Shown piece by piece: positions 8,485-17,761 of a DNA stretch of 64,000 nucleotides. The stretch covers positions 62,001-126,000 of the forward strand of contig CAWIVH010000005.1 of NCBI GenBank assembly GCA_963839475.1. Reading direction: 5' to 3'. The stretch is from CAWIVH01 sp963839475. GTDB lineage: Bacteria; Acidobacteriota; UBA6911. Made by a program: the position numbers and the translations under genes. A model generated the notes under the pieces. It made no database searches, was not told the origin of the DNA, and saw nothing but the letters and a program-made list of their open reading frames with translations. Position 1 is the first letter of the stretch, and each line of letters starts with the position of its first letter.

Positions 8485-10134
8485 ATGGATCAGATTCAAC
8501 CCATTGTTGTTCCGACCATACCGTTCCCGGATCAGAGGCCGGGAACCTCAGGCCTTCGCAAGAAGACCCGGATATTTCTAACCCCGGGCTATCTTGAAAA
8601 CTTCATTCAGTCCACTTTTGATGCGATCGCCGAGGAGGTCCAGGGGGGCCTTGCGGGACGCACTCTTGCCGTCGGTGGCGACGGTCGCTATTTCAATCGT
8701 CAGGCCATCCAGACCATTTTGAAAATGGCGGCCGCCAACGGTTTCGGCCGTATCCTGGTCGGGAGATCCGGTCTGCTCTCCACTCCGGCGATGTCCGCGA
8801 TCATCCGAAGAAGGGGCACGCTGGGCGGCCTGCTGCTTACGGCGAGCCATAACCCCGGGGGCATTGACGCCGATTTCGGGGTGAAATACAACATGCAGAA
8901 CGGCGGCCCCGCGCCGGAGCGGGTTACCGAAAGGATTTTCGCCAGGAGCCGTGAAATAAAGCGCTACCTTACCCTGCAGTCATCCGATATCGACCTGGAT
9001 CGCGAGGGCACTTTCGAGCTCGGAGGGACTGAGGTTTCGATCATAGATCCCATGGCGGATTACACCGCTGTGATGGAACAGCTGTTCGACTTTGAAACCC
9101 TGTCCGGCCTTTTCCGCAAGGGCTTCCGCCTTGTCATTGATGCGATGCATGGTGTCATGGGCCCGTATGCCCGCCACATTTTCGAATCTCGGCTGGGTGC
9201 TCCCAGAGGCACCGTGATCCATGATATTCCGCTGGAAGACTTCGGCGGTCACCACCCGGACCCTAATTTAGCTCACGCCGCAGAATTGGTGGAGCGGATG
9301 ATGGGCCCCAACGCCCCCGATTTCGGAGCAGCGTTTGATGGGGACGGTGACAGGAACATGGTTCTGGCTCCGGGGCTTTTTGTAACTCCCGGAGATTCGG
9401 TTGCGATTATTGCCGAGCATGCCAGGACATCCATCCCCGGCTACCACCAGGGCCTTGCTGGAGTCGCCCGGTCGATGCCGACCAGCTCGGCACTGGACCG
9501 GGTGGCGCGCAGCTTTTCCATCCCCTGTTATGAAACTCCAACCGGCTGGAAATATTTCGGCAATCTCATGGATGCGGGAATGTGCACCATTTGCGGTGAG
9601 GAGAGCTTCGGCACGGGTTCCGACCATGTGAGGGAAAAAGATGGGCTTTGGGCGGTTTTGAGCTGGTTATCGATTCTGGCCTCGACCGACAAAAGTGCCG
9701 TGCAGGTGGTTCAGGACCATTGGGCGCGATTCGGCAGAAGCTACTTCCAGCGCCGTGATTTTGAGGCTCTTTCCTCGGGGCCCGCTTCGGAAATGATCGA
9801 ATCGTTGCGGGGAAGGCTGTCTGAAATTCAGGGAATGATCGTCTGCGGATCCGAAGTGACTCGCGCCGATGATTTCGAGTATATCGATCCCGTCGACGGG
9901 AGCTTAACCCGTCAGCAAGGTGTGCGTATTTTTCTGGCGGATGGATCTCGAATCGTTTGTCGGTTTTCGGGTACCGGCACGGAAGGCATGACGTTGCGCC
10001 TCTACCTGGAGCGTTTCCGTACCGATGGGACGGAACCGCTCGATCCCCTTGTAAATCCTTTGGCAGAGGCTGCGCTCAAGATTATCCGCCTGAAAGAGTT
10101 TTGTGGACGGGATCAAGCAGACGTGATCACTTGA
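8485..10134 (+). CDS. pgm: Phosphoglucomutase, alpha-D-glucose phosphate-specific
   Basis: A 549-residue member of the alpha-D-phosphohexomutase family, interconverting glucose 1-phosphate and glucose 6-phosphate in the cytoplasm. Seen motifs are the phosphoserine loop TASHNPGG with Ser121, the metal-binding loop DGDGDR (285-290), the sugar-binding loop GEESFG (371-376) and the phosphate-binding FSGTGTE near residue 492. The N-terminal PGTSGLRKK and the length match the long PGM1-like type rather than the shorter PMM/PGM type. The region just after the SDH VREKDGLWA segment is also typical of this type. The downstream trxB starts 55 bases later on the same strand. A GAGG lies about 20 bases before the ATG, further than ideal. 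Confidence 0.93.
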   Translation: MDQIQPIVVPTIPFPDQRPGTSGLRKKTRIFLTPGYLENFIQSTFDAIAEEVQGGLAGRTLAVGGDGRYFNRQAIQTILKMAAANGFGRILVGRSGLLSTPAMSAIIRRRGTLGGLLLTASHNPGGIDADFGVKYNMQNGGPAPERVTERIFARSREIKRYLTLQSSDIDLDREGTFELGGTEVSIIDPMADYTAVMEQLFDFETLSGLFRKGFRLVIDAMHGVMGPYARHIFESRLGAPRGTVIHDIPLEDFGGHHPDPNLAHAAELVERMMGPNAPDFGAAFDGDGDRNMVLAPGLFVTPGDSVAIIAEHARTSIPGYHQGLAGVARSMPTSSALDRVARSFSIPCYETPTGWKYFGNLMDAGMCTICGEESFGTGSDHVREKDGLWAVLSWLSILASTDKSAVQVVQDHWARFGRSYFQRRDFEALSSGPASEMIESLRGRLSEIQGMIVCGSEVTRADDFEYIDPVDGSLTRQQGVRIFLADGSRIVCRFSGTGTEGMTLRLYLERFRTDGTEPLDPLVNPLAEAALKIIRLKEFCGRDQADVIT

Positions 10135-10189
10135 ATCCGATGAATGTGATCCAAATGGGAACGGCGCTTTTTTCCAGAGGGGTAGCAGG

Positions 10190-11143
10190 ATGCGAAATTT
10201 GATCATTGTGGGATCGGGACCAGCGGGTTTCACTTCAGCCATTTACGCCGCGCGCGCCGACCTGGCGCCGCTTATGATTGCCGGCGAGCCGAAAGGAACG
10301 CAACTTCCCGGAGGACAGCTGATGTTGACCTCCGAAGTTGAAAATTTCCCAGGGTTTGCCCAAGGTATTTCAGGACCGGAATTGATGGAGCAGATGCGGA
10401 AGCAGGCGGAGCGATTCGAGGTTGAAATCCAGGAGCTTGATGTCGAGGAAGTCCGCTTCAAACCAGGAGGCCCTTTCCAACTCCGCCTCCAGGACCGGTG
10501 GGAAGAATGCCGGAGTGTTATCCTGGCTACCGGTGCTACAGCCAAATGGCTCGATTTGCCAGACGAGATGAAATACCGGAACCGAGGCCTCTCGGCCTGC
10601 GCAGTGTGCGACGGCATGTTTTTCAGAGGGCAGGAGGTCATGGTGGTGGGTGGTGGTGACACCGCCGTCGAGGAAGCCCTCACTTTGGCGCATCACGCCA
10701 GCAAGGTCATCATTGTTCACCGGCGCGATTCTCTCCGGGCGAGCAAAATCATGCAGGACAGGGCCAAATCCAACCCGAAAATCTCCTTCATGTGGAACTC
10801 CGTACTGACGGGGTATAGCGGCCAAAACGCGCTCGAAGCGGTTCAGGTGAAAAATGTCGTGACGGGCGATGAGAAAACGGTGACCATCGGCGGCGTATTC
10901 ATGGGAATCGGGCACCAGCCCAATACAGCCTTTTTGAAAGGGGTGATTGACTTGGATCCGCAAGGGTATATCGTCACCCGCAATAATGTAGAAACGAGCA
11001 TGGAGGGCGTTTTTGCTGCCGGAGATGTTCATGATCCTGAGTTCAGGCAGGCCATTACTGCCGCCGGATTCGGTTGCATGGCGGCTTTGAAAGCGGAACG
11101 ATGGCTGGCGCTGCAACATTTCGCGCAATCTCAGGGAGCGTAA
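10190..11143 (+). CDS. trxB: Thioredoxin-disulfide reductase
   Basis: A 317-residue low-molecular-weight thioredoxin reductase that passes electrons from NADPH through FAD to thioredoxin in the cytoplasm. It shows the FAD-binding GSGPAG (8-13), redox-active CAVC (137-140), NADPH-binding GGGDTA (154-159) with HRRDSLRA (177-184), and the C-terminal FAD motif GVFAAGDVHDPEFRQAITAAG. All redox residues are present. It follows pgm and precedes a glycosyltransferase on the same strand; no thioredoxin gene is in the window. Confidence 0.95.
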   Translation: MRNLIIVGSGPAGFTSAIYAARADLAPLMIAGEPKGTQLPGGQLMLTSEVENFPGFAQGISGPELMEQMRKQAERFEVEIQELDVEEVRFKPGGPFQLRLQDRWEECRSVILATGATAKWLDLPDEMKYRNRGLSACAVCDGMFFRGQEVMVVGGGDTAVEEALTLAHHASKVIIVHRRDSLRASKIMQDRAKSNPKISFMWNSVLTGYSGQNALEAVQVKNVVTGDEKTVTIGGVFMGIGHQPNTAFLKGVIDLDPQGYIVTRNNVETSMEGVFAAGDVHDPEFRQAITAAGFGCMAALKAERWLALQHFAQSQGA

Positions 11144-11188
11144 TGGCAGCCGCCCTCATTCATCCGGCAAAGCGGGGCAAATAGAGCT

Positions 11189-12295
11189 TTGAAGCCCAAA
11201 GTGACAGGTCCCGCAATGGTCTATTATGTCAGCGCGCACGGTTATGGCCATGGTGTGCGTTCGACCGACATCATCCGGGCTCTCAATCGGCTTTGCCCGG
11301 AACTCACGGTTCATGTTGTTACTAATCTGCCGTCCTCATTCCTTCTGAATCGCATCGACTCAGGTCTGAACATTTTCCATGGCGGGGCTTTTGATTTCGG
11401 CATGGCTCAGCTCGATTCCATACGTGTGGATGTCGAGCACAGCCTGGCTGGAATTGAGGCTATCTACTCTAAGCGGGAGGATCTCATCCGGCAGGAGATG
11501 GACTTTTTCTTAAAGAACTCGATCCAGCTGGTTGTTGCCGATATACCCGCAATCCCGTTGGAAGCTGCAGCCAGGGCCGGGCTGCCGGGAATTGCCGTCG
11601 GCAACTTCGGGTGGGACTGGATCTACTCCCAGTTTGCGGAGCGAGACTCACGGTGGACCGTCATGGTTGATGCCATCCAGCAAGGGTACCGTTCTGCCGA
11701 CTTGCTGCTTCGGCTTCCTTTTGCTGAACCGATGAGCGTTTTTCGCAGAATCGAAGACGTTCCCGTGGTGGCTTCGCCCGGACGTCAGCGTCGCGAAGAG
11801 ATTGCGGCCATGACCGGCGCACGCCTCGACCGTCCCTGGATCCTCTTGTCATTTACGACACTGGATTGGGACGAGGAAGCTCAGGACCGAGTGGAGAACT
11901 GCCGCGACCACGAGTTTTTTACTGTACTGCCCCTGGCATGGCTCCGCTCCAATATCCATGCCATCCATCGCGAGCAGGTATCCTTCGGCGACGTGGTCGC
12001 CTCCGTGGACGCGGTCATTTCGAAACCAGGTTTCGGCATCATTTCCGATTGTGTCGTGAGCGCCAAACCCCTGATTTACGCCGATCGCAAGGATTTCAAA
12101 GAATACGATGTGCTCGTCGAGTCCATCCAGAAATTCCTAAAAAATGTTCACATTCCAGCTGGACGCCTTTATCAGGGGGAGCTCCGCGAGGCCCTGGATC
12201 AACTTGTTCACGCCCCGGAGCCTCTCCTGAAGCCTGCCATGGGAGGGGCCGAATTTGCGGCTCGCAGGATGATCCAGTATCTTGATTGCCGGTAA
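11189..12295 (+). CDS. MurG-like glycosyltransferase (GT-B fold) of unknown acceptor
   Basis: A protein of up to 368 residues with the opening YYVSAHGYGHGVRSTDIIRAL, the glycine- and histidine-rich loop that begins the N-terminal Rossmann domain of MurG-type GT-B enzymes, and a C-terminal donor half including KPGFGIISDCVVSAKPLIYADR, equivalent to the GG-type donor loop. The overall pattern resembles the N-terminal half of plant arabinokinase-like proteins, here standing alone. The frame permits a TTG start at 11189, GTG at 11201 or ATG at 11216; the ATG begins immediately before the conserved domain and is also plausible. No cell-envelope cluster surrounds it, so the sugar and acceptor are unknown. 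Confidence 0.75.
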   Translation: MKPKVTGPAMVYYVSAHGYGHGVRSTDIIRALNRLCPELTVHVVTNLPSSFLLNRIDSGLNIFHGGAFDFGMAQLDSIRVDVEHSLAGIEAIYSKREDLIRQEMDFFLKNSIQLVVADIPAIPLEAAARAGLPGIAVGNFGWDWIYSQFAERDSRWTVMVDAIQQGYRSADLLLRLPFAEPMSVFRRIEDVPVVASPGRQRREEIAAMTGARLDRPWILLSFTTLDWDEEAQDRVENCRDHEFFTVLPLAWLRSNIHAIHREQVSFGDVVASVDAVISKPGFGIISDCVVSAKPLIYADRKDFKEYDVLVESIQKFLKNVHIPAGRLYQGELREALDQLVHAPEPLLKPAMGGAEFAARRMIQYLDCR

Positions 12296-12409
12296 AACCG
12301 CGCGGGCAAGGCAGCGGCCTCGGATTTTCCGGTGTTTCAACGCTCAGGCGGAATCGTGGCCCGGGTTTCGGTATTTAAAAACCGATATACCCGCCTTCGC
12401 ATGCAACCG

Positions 12410-13477
12410 TTATGCTTTCCCGTATTCCTCGACCGCTTCATAGAGAGCGAGGATTTTGGCGGTAGATGTGTTTGGCTGGATGTTGTGGCAGGGCGCGACT
12501 ATATATCCTTTGCATCGTTTGAACAGCGAAATATTCGTGGCAACTTCATGCCGTACTTCATCCTCGGTCGCAAAGGGAAGCGTCGTCTGGTTGTCAATCC
12601 CGCCGTGAAAGACCAGCGACTCTCCGAAATCGCGGGCCAGCCCCTCCCGCTCCATTCCACGGCATCGCCATTGGATCGGATTGAGGATGTCGATTCCGAT
12701 CTCGATCAGGTCGGGAATCAGAGGCCGGATGGCTCCGTCATTGTGATGAAAGACTTTAAGCCCGAATTCGTGGACCAGTTGAATCATCCGGGCCAGCCGC
12801 GGTTTGATCAACCGGCGGAACACCGCGGGACTGATTAGCAGGGAGTCCTGGGTTCCCAAGTCCTCTGCGACATAAACCATGTCGGAGCGATCGCCAACGA
12901 GCCTGAGGATTCGCCGGATCAGTTCCTCGTGGATGAAATGGATGTGCTCAAGAATGCAATCGGCGAGGCCAGGATTCTCGATCAGATCTTCCAGGGATTG
13001 TTCCATTCCACGCAGGCGGCAGTACAGGTAGAAGGGTTCATAGCATCCGGCGACAATCGGATAGTCCCTCCAGGTCTCGCACTGAGCCGGCATACTGCTG
13101 ATATCCCAATCGTCGGGAGCCGGCCAGGGGAACTTTTCCACATCATGAAAATCGCGGGCCTTTGCCAACGGGTGGGAAGCCACTTCCTCATAGCTGCCGA
13201 GCCCCTCGCCGTAGGCGATTTGGCGCGTTCTGATCTGCCAGGTCCTGTATTGCGACTGAATGTGCCAGCTGTCCTCCCCGGTTTTTTTGCTGACGGGAGA
13301 CAGGCGCACCGCTTTGTCGATTCCCAGACGCTCATACAGCTCCCGCTCGTCGGCGCAGCGGAGCTCTTGCATTAAACGGGCTGTAACTTCATCGGTCGCC
13401 CAGAAATCGCAGGGAACCCGGTCCGGGGCTTCACCGGCGAGAACGGCCTTCCACCTCTGCTTAGGTGTGATAGACAT
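12410..13477 (-). CDS. Uroporphyrinogen decarboxylase-family protein (UroD/MtaA-like)
   Basis: A 355-residue protein of the URO-D superfamily: N-terminal KQRWKAVLAGEAPDRVPCDFW, a central SPAVFRRLIKPRLARMIQLVHEFGLKVFHHNDGAIRPLIPDL, and a final HGGIDNQTTLPF strand pair. These features fit the many URO-D-like enzymes that act as corrinoid-linked methyltransferases or have unknown roles, not true HemE. No corrinoid protein or heme gene is next to it. The start has no good ribosome-binding site, and the gene stands alone facing the opposite way to its neighbours. Confidence 0.8.
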   Translation of the reverse strand: MSITPKQRWKAVLAGEAPDRVPCDFWATDEVTARLMQELRCADERELYERLGIDKAVRLSPVSKKTGEDSWHIQSQYRTWQIRTRQIAYGEGLGSYEEVASHPLAKARDFHDVEKFPWPAPDDWDISSMPAQCETWRDYPIVAGCYEPFYLYCRLRGMEQSLEDLIENPGLADCILEHIHFIHEELIRRILRLVGDRSDMVYVAEDLGTQDSLLISPAVFRRLIKPRLARMIQLVHEFGLKVFHHNDGAIRPLIPDLIEIGIDILNPIQWRCRGMEREGLARDFGESLVFHGGIDNQTTLPFATEDEVRHEVATNISLFKRCKGYIVAPCHNIQPNTSTAKILALYEAVEEYGKA

Positions 13478-14052
13478 AGATGAAAACGCCGGCAGACATG
13501 TGCATGGCGTTCACAACACATAGGAGGTGCCTGCACCGTTTTGATACTTTCCGAGTCGCTCCAGCCGCGACCAGCGGACCAAAGAGATGATATGACAAAA
13601 TCTACCGAAACACAGGATAAACTAGCGGATTAGCGGACGTCCGGGCCAAGAATGTACTCTGATGAGCCCAAGTCCTATGATCCCTGCCTCGACGCAGAAT
13701 GGCAAAACCAATCACGAGTATCTGAAGACCGAGGCGACAAACTGCGGCAAGGAGACTGTGAGGAAACACATACTCTGGGGATGGATTTCATGATCTGCTC
13801 CTTAGCGCTGCGGTGTCTTTGCCACCTCAGCTGCAAGCGTGGGCTTCCGCAACGCGCAGAAGTTGGCGCTCTTGGGATCGGAGGTTGCTTCAGTTGGGCG
13901 GGATTACATCAGAATCGGAGGGTATAATAACAAACTCGCTCGGTTTGTCGCAGGTGTTCTAACATAACCTGGTCGCCGGCGTTCCTGTAGATCAAAATGG
14001 CCATGGGCAATATGAGAAAATCCTGTGGTTAGAAGATTTGGAGGAGTGACAA
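13478..14052. other. 575-base intergenic region, possible decayed coding fragment
   Basis: No reading frame here looks like a real gene. A stop-bounded plus-strand frame from 13806 to 13967 encodes about 53 residues with balanced composition (including FRNAQKLALLGSEVASVGR) but has no convincing start or ribosome site, so it could be a gene remnant. The last 100 bases carry the leader and strong Shine-Dalgarno of the YjbQ gene. Confidence 0.35.
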
Positions 14053-14475
14053 ATGAAATCATATCGCAAGGTGCTTGAAGTCAATATTCCATCACGAATG
14101 GCGTTTCTTAACATAACCTCCCAGGTGAATGCGGCCCTCAAGGAAAGCGGCATCCGCGAAGGCCTTGCGCTCGTCAACGCGATGCACATTACTGCCAGTG
14201 TTTTCATCAATGACGATGAACCCGGCTTGCACGAGGACTATGCAAGGTGGCTGGAACAACTGGCGCCTTTTGATCCCAGCCCGCAGCGATATCACCACAA
14301 CCGTACGGGCGAAGATAACGGAGATGCGCACCATAAACGACAAATCATGGGCCGCGAGGTGGTGGTGGCTGTAACAAATGGGGCGTTGGATTTTGGGCCG
14401 TGGGAACAGATCTTCTACGGCGAGTTCGATGGCAGGCGCAAAAAGCGGATCTTGATCAAGATCCTCGGCGAGTGA
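14053..14475 (+). CDS. YjbQ/UPF0047 family protein (secondary thiamine-phosphate synthase type)
   Basis: A 140-residue protein, the normal size of the family. It shows the conserved HITASVFINDDEPGLHEDY, YHHNRTGEDNGDAHHKRQ and GPWEQIFYGEFDGRRKKRI blocks, with the histidines and acidic residues that form the presumed metal site. A family member from E. coli can replace thiamine-phosphate synthase ThiE when overproduced, but the natural role is unsettled. A GGAGGAG ribosome-binding site sits just before the ATG. The gene is alone on its strand and converges on the VTT gene. Confidence 0.9.
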   Translation: MKSYRKVLEVNIPSRMAFLNITSQVNAALKESGIREGLALVNAMHITASVFINDDEPGLHEDYARWLEQLAPFDPSPQRYHHNRTGEDNGDAHHKRQIMGREVVVAVTNGALDFGPWEQIFYGEFDGRRKKRILIKILGE

Positions 14476-14568
14476 GCCGGGGTGAGCTTTAGAGCAGCGC
14501 CCACTGCGTCACGGTTCGATTCCATCATGCAGGTTACCGCAAAGCATCTTGCCGCGGTTTCGCATCTT

Positions 14569-15162
14569 TCAGTTTTCTTTATCGGATCCCGAATCGCGTC
14601 GAAACCGCTTTATGAGGAAATAAAGGGCTACGGCTAAAGCCAGCGCTGCCAGGATGGCGACGTAGTGAGACTTGATTACTTGCGCCGCCTGATTGCCGAA
14701 ACGGGCTCCCAGCCATGCCAGCGCAGAAAAGCGTATCAGCCTGCCTACCAGTATGGCCCCCGCGAAGGATGGAATCGGCGCCCGGAATACCCCGGCCGCC
14801 AGAATGACGGGTTTGGTGGGAAAGGGAGGCGGCATAGTTACCGATACGAATGCAGCCCATGTTGAGTTGCGCTCAATCATCTTCATGACGCGCTCTCTTT
14901 TTTCTTTCGAGACCTTGGCCAAGGCCAGATTTCCCCCAGCTCGGCCTATCCGGTAGAGAATCAAGCATCCGATCAAGGACCCGACCGCCGCGGCCAGCAC
15001 GATCCAGGGTGCCTGCGAGGGATTGCGCCAGGACAACAGCAAAATGACCGCATCCGGACCACCGACCATGGGAACAGCCGCGGAATCCAGCAGTGCAATC
15101 AAGAACAATCCCGGCACGCCGAGGTAAACCAAATATTGGGTGAGCCGATCCAGAAATCGCAC
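14569..15162 (-). CDS. VTT-domain (DedA/SNARE-associated) membrane protein
   Basis: A 197-residue integral membrane protein with about five hydrophobic segments and the VTT-type order: an acidic loop near LLDSAAVPMVGGPDAVILLLSW, a central GSLIGCLILYRIGRAGG, and the re-entrant region PPFPTKPVILAAGVFRAPIP. DedA-superfamily proteins help membrane lipid handling, including undecaprenyl-phosphate or phospholipid flipping. The start is a GTG at 15162 preceded by AAGGAGG with a four-base spacer on the minus strand. The HAD gene upstream ends 27 bases away on the same strand, so co-transcription is likely. Confidence 0.85.
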   Translation of the reverse strand: MRFLDRLTQYLVYLGVPGLFLIALLDSAAVPMVGGPDAVILLLSWRNPSQAPWIVLAAAVGSLIGCLILYRIGRAGGNLALAKVSKEKRERVMKMIERNSTWAAFVSVTMPPPFPTKPVILAAGVFRAPIPSFAGAILVGRLIRFSALAWLGARFGNQAAQVIKSHYVAILAALALAVALYFLIKRFRRDSGSDKEN

Positions 15163-15189
15163 CTGGCCTCCTTGATTACTTCGTATTAT

Positions 15190-15879
15190 TCAATCGATGA
15201 ATCCCGGAAGGCCCCATTCTCCCGGCCTGAACTCCTCCAGACTTCGGAGGATCTGATGGGCGCCGGGATAGGCGCTGGATTCCATGCACGGGTCCGGGAC
15301 TGCGATAGCATACATTCCCGCTGCCCGTGCCGCTTCTACGCCGGCCGGAGAATCTTCGAAAACCAGACAGCGTGCCGGTTCGACATTCATTCTTATGGCG
15401 CATTCCAAAAAAATGTCGGGAGCCGGCTTGCCCCGATGAACAGCTGGATCGTCTCCGCTGATGAAGCAGTCAAAAATGGCAAACCATGCCTTGTGGCGTC
15501 TGGTTTTAATGTCGAAGTACCGCCGGTCTGAACTCGTGGCGATTCCCTGGGGCACCCTGTTTTGATGGAAGTGGCGTGTGAGCCTCAGGGCGCCCGGCAT
15601 CGGCTCGGACAGCGGGAACAACTCTTCAAGCAGAGACTTCCGGATTTCCAGCCATTGATCCGGGGTCAAAGGCAGGTCCAGCGCTTGTGTGATGATGCGT
15701 GCCGATTCTTCGGCCCGGCGTCCGATGGTTTTGGATTTCAGCGTCCAGTCAAATACTTTCCCGTAGCGCGCAGCGATCTGTTTATAAGCTTCCAGGTAAT
15801 AGCGTTCCGAGTCAATCAGAAGCCCGTCGACATCGTATACAACGTGAGTGACACTACCTCTTTTCGGCATGAGATCCAT
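15190..15879 (-). CDS. HAD-superfamily IA hydrolase (sugar- or pseudouridine-phosphatase-like)
   Basis: A 229-residue haloacid dehalogenase-type phosphatase. Motif I is DVDGLLID (usually DxDGxLxD) with the nucleophile aspartate, motif II is ATSSDRR, motif III is the lysine in GKPAPDIFLECA, and motif IV is FEDSPAGVEAARAAG. The small helical cap after motif I and the sequence SERYYLEAYKQIA suggest the GS1/pseudouridine-5'-phosphatase or beta-phosphoglucomutase-like subgroup. The gene starts immediately after the stop of the CPBP gene with no spacer, suggesting coupled translation. A second in-frame ATG lies nine bases downstream. Confidence 0.88.
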   Translation of the reverse strand: MDLMPKRGSVTHVVYDVDGLLIDSERYYLEAYKQIAARYGKVFDWTLKSKTIGRRAEESARIITQALDLPLTPDQWLEIRKSLLEELFPLSEPMPGALRLTRHFHQNRVPQGIATSSDRRYFDIKTRRHKAWFAIFDCFISGDDPAVHRGKPAPDIFLECAIRMNVEPARCLVFEDSPAGVEAARAAGMYAIAVPDPCMESSAYPGAHQILRSLEEFRPGEWGLPGFID

Positions 15880-16605
15880 TTACACCAGCAACCCTACGAG
15901 TATGTCATACAGCGCATGTGCCGCCGCGGTCACCCCGAAGCCGCGAGTTACAAAAATCGCGGAAAAATAGAGCCCTCCGAAGGTGCGCTGAATAAAACTC
16001 CCGATGGAGAAGGAGTCGGCAGCCGGTCCGACATAGTGGAAAAGCGAAAAAAGCAGCGCAGCTGTCACGGCTGCCAGGACAACTGCAGCGGTTTTGCCGG
16101 TTTTCAGCAGGCGGGGAAAGATAAGAAGCAGCGCTCCCAGCAAAAAAAAGCGGAACACGAGCTCCTCGTAGATTCCGGCACCACAGTACAACACCAGCCT
16201 TTGAAACACCCCTCGGGTACTGATAACGCCGGTCGCGCGGCTGAGGTGGACGGAAATCCAGCCGAAAGCCAGAAACAGGAGACCGGCAAAGAAGCAGCTT
16301 TCGAGGAACATAAAAAACAACTTAGTCGAATCCACGGTCCAGCTTTCTCTGGTCCGGATCTGCCAAATGACAAAACAGCCGAGGACGACGAGAACAGATG
16401 CCAGGGCTGAATGTATGGATAAAAGGCTCAGGAGCCGAATGATCAGGGCATCGGCGCCGTTGATGTAGGTGGTTCTGAACAAATAGGTCCCGGCATGATA
16501 AACAGCAAAAAAGGGAAACAGCAACGCGGCCGAATAGATCGGCCGGCGGGTTTCCCGGAGATAGGATTGGAGCTTTTTTACCATAGGCGCGACATCATAC
16601 CTCAT
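15880..16605 (-). CDS. CPBP family intramembrane glutamic endopeptidase-like protein
   Basis: A 241-residue protein with about seven or eight membrane segments and the CPBP (Abi/CAAX protease) signature: EELVFR at 147-152, FSLFHYVG near 206, and a final AAHALYDI. These residues correspond to the catalytic glutamates and histidines of the Rce1-type fold. In bacteria the family covers proteases of unknown substrate, often linked to bacteriocin immunity, but no such genes are nearby. The first ATG (16605) and another at 16584 are both possible starts. Confidence 0.85.
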   Translation of the reverse strand: MRYDVAPMVKKLQSYLRETRRPIYSAALLFPFFAVYHAGTYLFRTTYINGADALIIRLLSLLSIHSALASVLVVLGCFVIWQIRTRESWTVDSTKLFFMFLESCFFAGLLFLAFGWISVHLSRATGVISTRGVFQRLVLYCGAGIYEELVFRFFLLGALLLIFPRLLKTGKTAAVVLAAVTAALLFSLFHYVGPAADSFSIGSFIQRTFGGLYFSAIFVTRGFGVTAAAHALYDILVGLLV

Positions 16606-16679
16606 CCTAGCTTGCAGGTCAGCTGATTGGCAATTAAGTCGGCATATTTGGTATCCTTGGACTTCAACGTGGGGAAAGA

Positions 16680-17690
16680 ATGATCAAAGACACTCTGGGC
16701 AGGCCAATCAAAGACCTTAGGCTTTCAGTTACTGACCGTTGCAATTTCCGATGTTCGTACTGCATGCCACTCGACAAATATCAGTGGATCGAGCGAAGGG
16801 AGATCCTTTCCTTCGAGGAAATCGCGAGACTGGCGCGGATCTTTATCAGCCTGGGTGCGGAAAAGATTCGTCTGACCGGTGGGGAACCACTGCTGCGCAA
16901 GGGCCTGGAGCGACTGGTTTCTCTCCTGCTGCCCATGGGGGTCAAGGACCTCTGTCTCACCACCAACGGATTTGCCCTGCCCGAGAAGGCCGCGGCGCTC
17001 GCGGCCGCCGGCCTGCGCCGCATCAACGTGAGCCTGGACTCGCTCGACCCTGAGAAATTCCAGAGGATCACCCGCTGCGACGGTCTGAAGCGCGTGCTGG
17101 ACGGGATCTTTGAGGCTCGCCGTTGTGGAATGGAACCGATCAAAATCAATACGGTAATCGTACGGGGCGTCAACGATGACGAAATCGTTCCGCTCGCCGA
17201 GTTTGCCCGCACCAACGGTTTCCCTATCCGTTTCATCGAGTACATGGATGTCGGCAATGCCAACAGCTGGGAATCGGAAAAAACCGTCAGCAAACGGGAA
17301 ATTCTCGAGAGGATTCACGCTTATTCACCTATCCGCGAAATCGGGAGATCCGAGGAAAGCTCGACCTCTGTGGATTATGAGTTTTCCGATGGCAGCGGCG
17401 ACATTGGAGTGATTGCGTCCGTCACCGAACCATTCTGCACCGGATGCACTCGGGCCAGATTGACCGCCGACGGGATGCTGGTGACCTGTCTCTTTTCGGA
17501 TCGCGGGGAGGACCTTAAAATCCTCTTGCGCGGCGACGCCTCGGACGAAACTATCCTCGACAAAATTCAATCCCTCTGGCAATTGCGCGGCGACCGCTAT
17601 TCGGAAGAAAGGCTTGCGGCCATGACTTCGCCCTCGGGATACCGGCCCGAAGCCCGCAGGAAGATCGAGATGATCTCTCTTGGAGGGTGA
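16680..17690 (+). CDS. moaA: GTP 3',8-cyclase MoaA (molybdenum cofactor synthesis)
   Basis: A 336-residue radical SAM enzyme that converts GTP to 3',8-cyclo-GTP, the first step of molybdopterin synthesis. The N-terminal cluster motif is C21-x3-C25-x2-C28 in TDRCNFRCSYCMP, and the C-terminal second cluster is C253-x2-C256-x13-C270 in FCTGCTRAR...C. The terminal GG, which activates the N-terminal cluster in MoaA, is present. The start at 16680 follows GGGGA. No other moa or moe genes are in the window, and no molybdenum enzyme is adjacent. Confidence 0.96.
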   Translation: MIKDTLGRPIKDLRLSVTDRCNFRCSYCMPLDKYQWIERREILSFEEIARLARIFISLGAEKIRLTGGEPLLRKGLERLVSLLLPMGVKDLCLTTNGFALPEKAAALAAAGLRRINVSLDSLDPEKFQRITRCDGLKRVLDGIFEARRCGMEPIKINTVIVRGVNDDEIVPLAEFARTNGFPIRFIEYMDVGNANSWESEKTVSKREILERIHAYSPIREIGRSEESSTSVDYEFSDGSGDIGVIASVTEPFCTGCTRARLTADGMLVTCLFSDRGEDLKILLRGDASDETILDKIQSLWQLRGDRYSEERLAAMTSPSGYRPEARRKIEMISLGG

Positions 17691-17761
17691 GGGGGGATAC
17701 TCTTCTATTCTATGCTTCGCTGACGAGCCGGCAGAACTCCGCGACATCATCCCAGGAGCAG

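Noticed and set aside
13652..13927. A 91-residue open frame
   Set aside because: Unusual composition rich in Cys and Trp, no ribosome-binding site and no recognisable domain; it looks like a chance frame.
14513..14523. GGTTCGATTCC, like a tRNA T-loop
   Set aside because: The flanks do not pair as a T stem and no acceptor or anticodon arms are present.
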